This document shows, in pieces, positions 51,713-59,741 of a stretch of DNA of 64,000 bases. A program made the translations under genes and the position numbers. How positions within the stretch are numbered: the stretch's first letter is position 1; every line of letters starts with the position of its first letter. The stretch is from Pelagadaptatus sp034112445 (GTDB taxonomy: Bacteria > Pseudomonadota > Gammaproteobacteria > Pseudomonadales > Cellvibrionaceae): the NCBI GenBank assembly GCA_034112445.1, contig JAWUVI010000020.1, forward strand, positions 1 to 64,000. The letters are read 5' to 3'. The notes under the pieces are model-generated. The model ran no database searches. It saw nothing but the letters and a program-made list of their open reading frames with translations, and had not been told where the DNA came from.

Positions 51713-53590
51713 ATGATAAAACGAATTGCTGTGGCCGTTAGTGCTGTTATGAGTATGTCGGCTTTTGCTGAGCAACCCACTGAGCTGTTGTTTGGTGATA
51801 CACATTTACATACGTCCTATTCTTTTGATGCGTTCTTGAACAGTAATCGTTCGGCTGATCCCGATACCGCATATCGTTGGGCTAAAGGCTTGCCGGTTAT
51901 TCATCCACACAACAGAACCAAAGTGTCTATCAATACCCCATTGGATTTTTTGGTTGTGTCTGATCACGCTGAAGGCATGGGCATGATTCGCTCTTATGTT
52001 CGCAATGAAGCTGAATTCGACGACATGGGTCTTGTGGGTAATATTAAGCGTTGGCTGCTATTACAAGTAGTTTCTTGGGCGCTGGCTGATGAGAAACGAG
52101 GCAGTAAAGTATTTGGCAGTGTCTTACCTAAACAAGGGGCGGATAAAGGCGGCGATCCAGTAGTTGACCCGAATAATGATATAGCTGAATCTGCCGGTGA
52201 TTATGGCGATACTACCGTGATTGAAACGACAGCCTGGAACGAAATTGTCGATGCCGCAGAAAGGCATAATGAACCCGGTAAGTTCACTACCTTTAGTGGC
52301 TGGGAATGGAGTTCGATCCCAGTTGGCGCGAACCTTCACCGAGTTGTGTTTACCCCAGATGGCCCCGATAAAACGAAACAGTTCTTACCTTTCGGTTCTG
52401 ATCAAAGTCAGTATCCAGAAGACCTTTGGGCTTGGCTGGAAAAATACTCCGAGCGTGATGGCACTAGATTTCTTGCCATTCCACACAATTCAAACATTTC
52501 CAAAGGTTACATGTTTGCAGAGACAACCTTAAAAGGAGAGCCAATTACGGCCGATTACGCCAAGGTCAGAATGAAGTGGGAGCCGATAGTAGAGATTACG
52601 CAGTATAAGGGCGACTCAGAGACGCACCCTGATTTATCTCCAGGTGATGAGTTTGCAGACTTTGAAGAGTATGAACACTACATTCAGCAAGACAAAGAAG
52701 TCTTTAATCCTCAAGCCGCCGACTATGTCCGCTCGGCTTTAAAAAGTGGTTTGGCACTTGAAGATAAGACTGGGGTGAATCCATTTCAGTTTGGTGTGAT
52801 TGGTTCTACTGATTCACATACAGGTTTGGCGGCCGCAGAAGAACCCAATTTTTGGGGTAAGTTCGGACGCGATTCTACCCCTGAAGCTAAGAGCAGTGGT
52901 GATCTTATCCGTGAAGGTCCTAAGGGTTGGGATATGTCGGCTCAAGGTTTAGCCGCAGTGTGGGCTGTTGATAATACCCGTGAAGCTATTTTCGCCGCCT
53001 TTAAGCGTCGTGAAGTGTATGCCACAACGGGTACTCGTTTAGCGGTTCGCGTGTTTGCTGGTTGGGATTTCAATGAGTTCGATGCTCAAGCTATCGATCT
53101 AGCCGCTATTGGTTACAGCAAAGGTGTGCCAATGGGTGGCAACCTTGTCGCGCAGGAAAGTGCGACCGCTCCGAAGCTATTGATTAGAGCGACCAAAGAC
53201 CCTAAAAACGCTAACTTAGATCGGGTTCAGGTGGTTAAAGGGTGGTTAGAAACTGATGGCAGTGTACAAGAAAAAATATACAACGTAGCTTGGTCTGGAG
53301 AGCGTGAATTGGATTCAGAGGGCAAATTATCCACAGTCGGCAATACCGTTAATTTAACCGATGGTAGTTACTCAAATACTATAGGTGCAGCTCATTTATC
53401 AACCGTTTGGCAAGACCCAGATTACAATTCAGAGCAGCGCTCGTTTTATTATGTGCGCGTCTTACAAATTCCAACGCCGCGTCACTCTACCTTAGATGCA
53501 ATCGCTTTAAATATAGATCCACCTGAAGGTGTGGACGCAACTATTCAAGAGCGCGCTTACTCTTCGCCAATTTGGTATAATCCTAATTAA
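51713..53590 (+). CDS. DUF3604 PHP-like secreted protein
   Basis: Protein of 625 residues with a clear signal peptide cut after SAFA (~residue 19). Metal-binding motifs of a PHP-like hydrolase: GDTHLHTSYSFDA near 28-40, VVSDHAEGMG near 81-90, PHNSN in the middle and GSTDSHTGLAA near 362. The DUF3604 family is known from marine bacteria, but its substrate is unproven. It follows the alkylsulfatase by 47 bases, and the two may form one operon for a sulfated or phosphorylated substrate. It ends before a strong terminator. Confidence 0.88.
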   Translation: MIKRIAVAVSAVMSMSAFAEQPTELLFGDTHLHTSYSFDAFLNSNRSADPDTAYRWAKGLPVIHPHNRTKVSINTPLDFLVVSDHAEGMGMIRSYVRNEAEFDDMGLVGNIKRWLLLQVVSWALADEKRGSKVFGSVLPKQGADKGGDPVVDPNNDIAESAGDYGDTTVIETTAWNEIVDAAERHNEPGKFTTFSGWEWSSIPVGANLHRVVFTPDGPDKTKQFLPFGSDQSQYPEDLWAWLEKYSERDGTRFLAIPHNSNISKGYMFAETTLKGEPITADYAKVRMKWEPIVEITQYKGDSETHPDLSPGDEFADFEEYEHYIQQDKEVFNPQAADYVRSALKSGLALEDKTGVNPFQFGVIGSTDSHTGLAAAEEPNFWGKFGRDSTPEAKSSGDLIREGPKGWDMSAQGLAAVWAVDNTREAIFAAFKRREVYATTGTRLAVRVFAGWDFNEFDAQAIDLAAIGYSKGVPMGGNLVAQESATAPKLLIRATKDPKNANLDRVQVVKGWLETDGSVQEKIYNVAWSGERELDSEGKLSTVGNTVNLTDGSYSNTIGAAHLSTVWQDPDYNSEQRSFYYVRVLQIPTPRHSTLDAIALNIDPPEGVDATIQERAYSSPIWYNPN

Positions 53591-53602
53591 GGTATAAAGC
53601 TT

Positions 53603-53627
53603 AAGTTGAAGTTGAAGTTGAAGTTTG
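53603..53627 (+). repeat. Hexamer tandem repeat AAGTTG x3-4
   Basis: Three perfect AAGTTG units plus a fourth with one inserted T, just after the DUF3604 stop and before the terminator. Confidence 0.8.
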
Positions 53628-53634
53628 ATGTATC

Positions 53635-53663
53635 AATGGGCTCTTTTAAGAGCCCATTATTTT
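53635..53663 (+). terminator. Terminator after the DUF3604 gene
   Basis: AATGGGCTCTT and AAGAGCCCATT form an 11-bp perfect stem with a 2-base centre, followed by ATTTTG. It ends the alkylsulfatase-DUF3604 transcript. Confidence 0.85.
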
Positions 53664-53746
53664 GTAAGCACGAAATTATTTTGAAAATTAACGGCTCCAT
53701 TCGGGTAAAAAATTACGTTTAATTATTATTTTATAAGGAAAAACAG

Positions 53747-54898
53747 ATGACCGACCAAACCGCAATAAATGAAGAACTCGACATGTTTAGAGACATGGTT
53801 TTGAGATTTTTTGAACAAGAGATCACGCCTTTTTATGAAGATTGGGAAAAGGATCACATGGTGCCAAGGCAGCTTTGGAATACCATGGGTGAAGCTGGTT
53901 TGTTGTGTGTTGATATGCCTGAACAGTATGGTTCGGCTGGAACCAGCATCGATGTGCAAATGATGATTTTGGGCGAAATGTCCCGCTTAGGTTTTGGCGG
54001 TTTGGGTAGCGGTTACAATATCCACTCAAACATTGTTGCACCCTATATTTTTAATATTGGCAATGATGCGCAAAGAGATCAGTGGTTACCAAAAATGATC
54101 ACGGGCGAAGCCGTCGGCGCAATTGCCATGACCGAACCTGGTGCAGGTAGTGATTTGGCTGGCATGAGAACGTCGGCCGTTAAAGACGGCGATGAATACA
54201 TTATTAACGGCTCTAAGGTATTTATTACCAATGGTATTCACGCGGATGTCGTGATTGTTTGCGCGAAAACGGATCCTGCGGCTGGCTCAAAAGGTATTTC
54301 ATTGTTCATCGTCGATGCGTCTTTACCAGGTTATTCTACGGGTAAGAAAATTGAAAAAATTGGACAGCATGCCAGTGATACCGCTGAGTTATTCTTTGAA
54401 GATATGCGTGTTCCCGCTTCAGCGTTACTGGGTGAAGAAGGTAAGGGTTTTGTCTATTTGATGAAAGAGCTACCGCGTGAGCGTTTAGGTTGTGCGATGC
54501 AGGGTGTTGAATCGGCGCAAGGTGCGTTAGATATTACGATCGATTATGTTCAAGAGCGCAAAGCTTTTGGTCAAGCCATCTCTCAGTTTCAAAATACACG
54601 CTTTAAGTTAGCGGAACAAAAAGCCGATATTGAAGTGAACCGAGCGTACCTTGAAAAGTGTGTGGCGAAATATAAGCAAGGGTTAATGACCACCGAAGAT
54701 GCTTCTATCGTTAAGTTGATGACGACTGAAATGCAATGTCGAGTTGTCAACGAATGTCTGCAGCTGTTTGGCGGCTATGGGTATACCGCTGAGTACCCAA
54801 TCTCACGTTTCTATGTTGATGCGCGTATACAAACTATCTATGCCGGTACGTCTGAAATTATGAAAGAAGTAATTTCACGAGGTATGTTGGGACGTTAG
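53747..54898 (+). CDS. Acyl-CoA dehydrogenase (LCAD/IVD-like)
   Basis: Acyl-CoA dehydrogenase of 383 residues. FAD/substrate motifs: TEPGAGSD at 129-136, ERKAFG near 267-272 and QLFGGYGYT near 344. At the loop where medium-chain enzymes have Y-E-G-T (catalytic Glu) this protein has Y-A-G-T, but Glu245 in LPRERLG matches the base position of long-chain and isovaleryl-CoA dehydrogenases. The segment YLMKELPRERL is very like mitochondrial LCAD. So the likely substrate is a long or branched acyl-CoA. Ends with a strong terminator, monocistronic. Confidence 0.92.
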   Translation: MTDQTAINEELDMFRDMVLRFFEQEITPFYEDWEKDHMVPRQLWNTMGEAGLLCVDMPEQYGSAGTSIDVQMMILGEMSRLGFGGLGSGYNIHSNIVAPYIFNIGNDAQRDQWLPKMITGEAVGAIAMTEPGAGSDLAGMRTSAVKDGDEYIINGSKVFITNGIHADVVIVCAKTDPAAGSKGISLFIVDASLPGYSTGKKIEKIGQHASDTAELFFEDMRVPASALLGEEGKGFVYLMKELPRERLGCAMQGVESAQGALDITIDYVQERKAFGQAISQFQNTRFKLAEQKADIEVNRAYLEKCVAKYKQGLMTTEDASIVKLMTTEMQCRVVNECLQLFGGYGYTAEYPISRFYVDARIQTIYAGTSEIMKEVISRGMLGR

Positions 54899-54922
54899 AT
54901 ATAAGTTTGACCGCTAAACTTG

Positions 54923-54962
54923 AACCAGCCACTACCTATTGAGGTGATGGCTGGTTTTTTTT
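54923..54962 (+). terminator. Terminator overlapping the 3' end of the convergent araC gene
   Basis: AACCAGCCA pairs with TGGCTGGTT (9 bp), with ACCT/AGGT forming an inner stem, followed by eight or more T. The right arm lies inside the last codons of the minus-strand AraC-type gene. Confidence 0.85.
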
Positions 54963-55955
54963 ACGGTACTCAGTAGGGCTGAGTTGTGTCCAGCGCTTGA
55001 ATGCTAAAGAAAAGTTGTGACTTTCAGTAAAGCCGCATAATTCAGATATTTGCTTAATACTTAAGTCTGTTTTCTGTAAATATTCTTGCGCAATCTGGAG
55101 GCGAGTAGAGGTTAATATCTCTTGGTAAGAGGTATTCAGCTCCGCAAGTTTACGGCGTAATGTTCGACTGGACATACACAGCTTTTTGGCCGCCTCATTA
55201 AGGTTAGGGATAGGGGGAGGCGCATCTAATAATAACGATTTTAAAAGATCACTGAGATTGGGTGCTTCTGACAGTTGAGCGAGCCGTTGAAGTGCAATTC
55301 CTCGCATTTGTTCACTGATAGCATGGTCAAAATTTGGTCTAGGAACGTCTAAAAACTCAGAAGTCCACGAGATTGAAGCTCTGGGTGCACCAAAGGTGAT
55401 TTCGTCACAGTAGAAAGCTTCTCTGTAGGAGTCAATCTTGCCATCATCAGGAAAATCAAGCTCTATTGTTAATGGCCGCGGCGGAGTTGCATGCGCAAAT
55501 AGCTCGGTTGAATGGACTATTTGCATGCTAATGAGGGTGAGGGTTAGTAGCCTCTGTACGCTTGAATTTTGATAAGCGTGGTTGTATGTAATAAGAATGG
55601 TGTCGGGAAAATATTCAATTTCTGCTTCCGCTGACGGGTAGTTGAGAGAGTGCATCTCGATTGCTATTTCTAGAACTGAGCGCATGTTTTCGGCTGCCAT
55701 TACCGCGTAGCCAACCACGCTAGTATTCAAGCCCAAGCACTTACCTAGATCAAGGCCGAGTAATTCGTTGTGACTGAGGTTGATGGCGTTTTGTAAAATC
55801 TTTAGGCCATTGTCTATTTTTATGTTGGTCTTGCTAAAAATATCCTCTTCGCTAACCGATGTGTTCGCTAATACGGAATCGCTGGAAATCCCTTCGTTTG
55901 CAAGAAGTCGCAACAGTGGCGGTAAAAGAGTAGGAGCAAAGTAAGCGGTTGGCAT
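54936..55955 (-). CDS. AraC-family transcriptional regulator (OruR/arabinose-bd type)
   Basis: Regulator of 339 residues. The N-terminal ~200 residues are of the Arabinose_bd (PF12625) type found in OruR-like regulators of amino-acid or lipid/steroid catabolism. The C-terminal domain has two helix-turn-helix motifs: LNEAAKKLCMSSRTLRRKLAEL and LSIKQISELCGFTESHNFSLAFKRW, then LSPTEYRKK. It is divergent from the DUF1302-DUF1329 pair, and thus its likely controller. Its 3' end forms half of the neighbouring terminator. Confidence 0.9.
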   Translation of the reverse strand: MPTAYFAPTLLPPLLRLLANEGISSDSVLANTSVSEEDIFSKTNIKIDNGLKILQNAINLSHNELLGLDLGKCLGLNTSVVGYAVMAAENMRSVLEIAIEMHSLNYPSAEAEIEYFPDTILITYNHAYQNSSVQRLLTLTLISMQIVHSTELFAHATPPRPLTIELDFPDDGKIDSYREAFYCDEITFGAPRASISWTSEFLDVPRPNFDHAISEQMRGIALQRLAQLSEAPNLSDLLKSLLLDAPPPIPNLNEAAKKLCMSSRTLRRKLAELNTSYQEILTSTRLQIAQEYLQKTDLSIKQISELCGFTESHNFSLAFKRWTQLSPTEYRKKNQPSPQ

Positions 55956-56112
55956 TGTCTTTGTTTGTTGGCACTTGATGGTTTGACTAACATTATAGGT
56001 GGCCAGATTTAATATGTAAGTGCTCTTTTAAATATTCCCGAATTAATTGTATCTCCTTATACTAGAAGAAGTTTCATCTAAGTACTATGTTAGTGGTTGG
56101 ATAGAAAATATA

Positions 56113-56137
56113 CTCCGAGAAAAGTCAGTTTTCGGAG
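56113..56137 (+). promoter_or_regulatory. Hairpin in the leader of the DUF1302 gene
   Basis: CTCCGAGAA pairs with TTTTCGGAG (9 bp with one G-T) around 7 bases. It lies 34 bases before the start codon, after a -10-like TATACT at about 56058. It may be an operator for the divergent AraC-type regulator or an RNA hairpin. Confidence 0.4.
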
Positions 56138-56170
56138 CGAATAAAAATAATATAAGCACCAGGAGAGATA

Positions 56171-58102
56171 ATGTCTTTATCAAAATTTAAAAAAACAGGT
56201 CTAAATATTTTAGCTTGTAGCATAGCGACGGCTATTGCAGCGCCGGCTATGTCTATGTCATTAGTCAGAAACGATGATTGGTCGATTCGCTGGGATAACA
56301 CTTTGAAGTACCAAGCGGTAACTCGTACTGAATCACCGGATCACGATGTGGCAGGAGCTGCGGCGCCATCGGTTGCTGACGGCAGCCTCAATTTTCGCCG
56401 TGGCGAATTGGTGTCTAACCGAGTTGATTGGCGCACAGAGCTGGATGTTATATTTCAAGAAAAAATGGGCTTTCGTATCAGTGCAGCGGCTTGGTATGAC
56501 GATGTTTATAATGGCAAGACCGATTATGCGGAGCAGGCGTCACACCATAATCCATTAGTTACTAATAATAATTTAGGTATGGCTGGAAACCCTTATGGTC
56601 TCCAATACAGCGGTACGCATGAAGTGGACGAATTTCATTCTGAAACCAAAGACTGGTACACAGGCAATGGTGAGCTTCAAGACGCTTTTGTATTTTATAA
56701 TTTTGATATTGGCGATATGGCTGGCGTAGTTCGAGCCGGTCGCCATACCATATTTTATGGTAACGCCTTGTTTGGCTATGGTGTCCAGCACAGTACGGCT
56801 GGTTATATGACAACGGTTGATGGTGATAAGGCTCTGAGTAGCCCAGGAACTGAAGCTAAAGAATTGTTTATGCCATCTAATAAAATATCGTTAGATATGT
56901 CCTTAACCGAAAATTTATCGTTGAGTGCTTATTATGGTCTTGAGTATTTACATCAACGCATGCCGTCTCGGGGTTCGTTTTTTTCGCCAACGGCCGACTT
57001 GAATCAAAACAATGACACGGGGCAAAGTACATTTGCAGCTTTAGGAACTAACTTGAGGGCGGCTATTGTTGGTGTTGATTTTGATGAGCCTGATGATGAG
57101 GGCTCTGAATATGGATTTAGTCTTCAGTATTACCATACAGGGTTAGATCTGGAGATGGCATTTCATTATTTGAACAGCTATAGCCGAGGTGTTGGGCGTT
57201 TAAAAACTGATTATAGCTGCGGTAATTATAATCCAGCACTTGGAGCTGCCGCGTGCAGTTTTAAATATCAAAACTTATTAACGCCAGTGAATATAACCCA
57301 TGTGACTGCAGCTCCTGACATCGTCGGTGGTAGTAGCAATGGTTATTTCACTGTATTAGGTGAAGGCACTTGGGTATCTAAGGAAGATATTGAAGTATTT
57401 GGGTTGAGTTTCGCCAAAGAGTGGGCTGATATTTCTTGGGGGGTAGATGTTACTTACCTTAATGACACTCTATTGCGCAACACTTTGGGGCATGTAGGTG
57501 TTGGTGGAACGGCACTCTATGGTGCAACGACAAATTTTGGTCCTGCTGTTCCCGGACAATTATCATTAGTTAATGAAAATGATCCGAATGGTGGTCTTGA
57601 TACTTTGAGTAGTACAAATCCTCAATCGGCTACTGGCGACGTATTGTCGGTAGTGGTTAATGCCGTTGGATTGTTGAATACTAATAAGATTTGGGATGGC
57701 GGTAATTGGATTGTCGAATATACGGCCAGTCAAATTATGAGTATTGAAGATCGTCCGGATACCTTAAACGGCGGTGATTTTGGTAATGGTGATGACGCCG
57801 ATGTGAATATCAATCAAGTCTCCCATCATATCATCACGCGCTTTACCCCAACATGGTACTCAGTATTTGATGGTGTTGATTTGAATGTGCCTATTACCGT
57901 CAGCCACGGTTTTGGTGGCCAAGCCTCAGGTTTAGCCAATATGGTTGATTTTACCGTTTATACCATTGGTGTTGATTTCAATGTTCGCCAGAAGTACAAC
58001 GTTGGTCTTAAGTACACTAACTTTGGTGGTTCTCAGTCAGGTATTGGTCATAACTTAAAAGACCGTGACAATATCGCGTTTACTATGAAAGCATCATTCT
58101 AA
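56171..58102 (+). CDS. DUF1302 outer-membrane protein
   Basis: Protein of 643 residues. A signal peptide covers residues 1-28 (cut near SMS/LV). The mature protein starts with DDWSIRWDNTLKYQAVTRTE and consists of alternating aromatic/polar strands ending in a C-terminal Phe (MKASF), as expected of an outer-membrane beta-barrel. DUF1302 proteins are near-constant neighbours of DUF1329 proteins in Pseudomonas and marine bacteria that use hydrophobic compounds; their role is not established. The ribosome site AGGAGAG stands 4 bases before ATG. It is the first gene of a two-gene operon. Confidence 0.9.
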   Translation: MSLSKFKKTGLNILACSIATAIAAPAMSMSLVRNDDWSIRWDNTLKYQAVTRTESPDHDVAGAAAPSVADGSLNFRRGELVSNRVDWRTELDVIFQEKMGFRISAAAWYDDVYNGKTDYAEQASHHNPLVTNNNLGMAGNPYGLQYSGTHEVDEFHSETKDWYTGNGELQDAFVFYNFDIGDMAGVVRAGRHTIFYGNALFGYGVQHSTAGYMTTVDGDKALSSPGTEAKELFMPSNKISLDMSLTENLSLSAYYGLEYLHQRMPSRGSFFSPTADLNQNNDTGQSTFAALGTNLRAAIVGVDFDEPDDEGSEYGFSLQYYHTGLDLEMAFHYLNSYSRGVGRLKTDYSCGNYNPALGAAACSFKYQNLLTPVNITHVTAAPDIVGGSSNGYFTVLGEGTWVSKEDIEVFGLSFAKEWADISWGVDVTYLNDTLLRNTLGHVGVGGTALYGATTNFGPAVPGQLSLVNENDPNGGLDTLSSTNPQSATGDVLSVVVNAVGLLNTNKIWDGGNWIVEYTASQIMSIEDRPDTLNGGDFGNGDDADVNINQVSHHIITRFTPTWYSVFDGVDLNVPITVSHGFGGQASGLANMVDFTVYTIGVDFNVRQKYNVGLKYTNFGGSQSGIGHNLKDRDNIAFTMKASF

Positions 58103-58171
58103 AACAGTAAATATCTAATTAAACCATGGCCTGTTATTGGCTGTGGTTAACTTTTTGAATTGAGGTATATC

Positions 58172-59524
58172 GTGATAAATCTTAAAAAGACATTATTGGT
58201 TGCGGCGTTATTGGGTTTCGGCTCTGCGCAAACACTGGCGGCTGTTTCGGCCGATGAAGCCAAAAAATTGGGTGATACATTGACTCCAATGGGTGCCGTG
58301 TTGGCGGGTAACGCCGAAGGTACAATCCCGGCGTGGGATGCCAGCCTTGAGTTGAAATCAGAAGATCCTGTGTATATGACAGACCCTATGCAAGGCGATA
58401 AGCCTTTGTATAGCATTACGGTTGATAATCTTGAGCAGTACAAAGATAAGTTGTCAGCCGGTGCTTTAAAGCTTTTCGCTACCCACTCTGATTTCCGTAT
58501 TGACGTTTATGAAACCAAGCGTACCGCTGTGGCTCCTGATGCAGTAAACCAAGGCACAATCGCCAATGCCACAAAAACCTCGTTGGTTAACGATGGTTTG
58601 ACCTTGAAAGATTGGGGTTTAGGCACACCATTTCCAATTCCACAAAATGGTATTGAGGCGGTTTGGAATCATTTGGTTCGTTGGAAGGGTTTGAATAACG
58701 AGTCCGTCAGTGCTTCTTACTATGTGGGTGATAGTGGTAATCCTGTGCAATCGAGTGTTCAACTTGTTACTTTCTCGGTTCCTGTTGCCGCACCTGAAAA
58801 AGATTGGGGCGAAATGGCTGATCAGTCCATTTTGTTCCGAGCTGATTTTTGGGAGCCCGTACGCCGTGCTGGAGAAATTACTCTGGTTCGTGATCCAAGT
58901 GATTTTAGTGAAGGAAATGGTCGTAAAGCGTGGCAGTATCTAGCCGGTCAGCGTCGTGTTCGTCGTGCTCCGTCGGTTGCCTTTGATACTCCTGCGCCAT
59001 CAACTGCTGGTAGCAGTACTTATGATGACACCTATCTGTATAACGGTTCACCAGAGCGCTACGATTGGGAGCTTATAGGCAAGCAAGAATGTATCGTGCC
59101 TTATAACAACTGGGGCGTTGCAACACTGGACGATCATCAGCAAGCAATGGGGGCTAAGTTTTTTAACCCGGATATCTTGCGTTGGGAATTACACCGTTGT
59201 TGGGTTGTGGAAGGGTCTTTAAAAGAAGGTCAGCGCCACATTTATCAGAAACGTAGATATATGATGGATGAAGATAGTTGGCACATGCTGGCGGGTGATC
59301 TATATGATGCTCGTGGCGAATTATGGCGTGCAAACTTTGCTGTTTTTGCTCACTCTTATATGACAAAAGCTTTTTGGTCTACCACTACGGTTATGTATGA
59401 CTTTCAAGCCAAGCAATATAATGTAAATGGTTTCCCTAAGAAGGATACTTGGACTCAAATGAAACCGATGAAACCTGCGAACTATTACACGCCCGCTGCA
59501 TTGAAACGTTCAGGTTCACGATAA
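58172..59524 (+). CDS. DUF1329 exported protein
   Basis: Protein of 450 residues with a signal peptide cut after LAA (~residue 22). The mature start VSADEAKKLGDTLTPMGA, then AGNAEGTIPAWDG-like (AGNAEGTIPAW), and later GQRRVRRAPSVAFDTP and the C-terminal YTPAALKR are typical for DUF1329, a LolA/LolB-like fold family paired with DUF1302. GTG 58172 is preferred over TTG 58160 because TGAGG lies 6 bases upstream. Likely periplasmic, helping transfer a lipophilic substrate; this is inference. Confidence 0.9.
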   Translation: MINLKKTLLVAALLGFGSAQTLAAVSADEAKKLGDTLTPMGAVLAGNAEGTIPAWDASLELKSEDPVYMTDPMQGDKPLYSITVDNLEQYKDKLSAGALKLFATHSDFRIDVYETKRTAVAPDAVNQGTIANATKTSLVNDGLTLKDWGLGTPFPIPQNGIEAVWNHLVRWKGLNNESVSASYYVGDSGNPVQSSVQLVTFSVPVAAPEKDWGEMADQSILFRADFWEPVRRAGEITLVRDPSDFSEGNGRKAWQYLAGQRRVRRAPSVAFDTPAPSTAGSSTYDDTYLYNGSPERYDWELIGKQECIVPYNNWGVATLDDHQQAMGAKFFNPDILRWELHRCWVVEGSLKEGQRHIYQKRRYMMDEDSWHMLAGDLYDARGELWRANFAVFAHSYMTKAFWSTTTVMYDFQAKQYNVNGFPKKDTWTQMKPMKPANYYTPAALKRSGSR

Positions 59525-59549
59525 TGTAGTTATTATCGTTATAACGTTA

Positions 59550-59587
59550 AAAAGCCTGCCCCGTTAAAAGGGCAGGCTTTTTTTTGC
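59550..59587 (+). terminator. Terminator after the DUF1329 gene
   Basis: AAAGCCTGCCC and GGGCAGGCTTT form an 11-bp stem around 8 bases, followed by eight T. It ends the DUF1302-DUF1329 operon. Confidence 0.9.
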
Positions 59588-59741
59588 CGGTAATCTTTTG
59601 CTGGTGTTTTTACTTGTGAAAATGCTCTAGTTGAAAACGATAGAAAAAGACAAGGTAAAGTCGTTTTAATGTGTATGCCGTAGCGACTATAGTAAGTTTG
59701 TTAAACCACTCTTATCGATACAAGGACACTGGTGCTAAATC

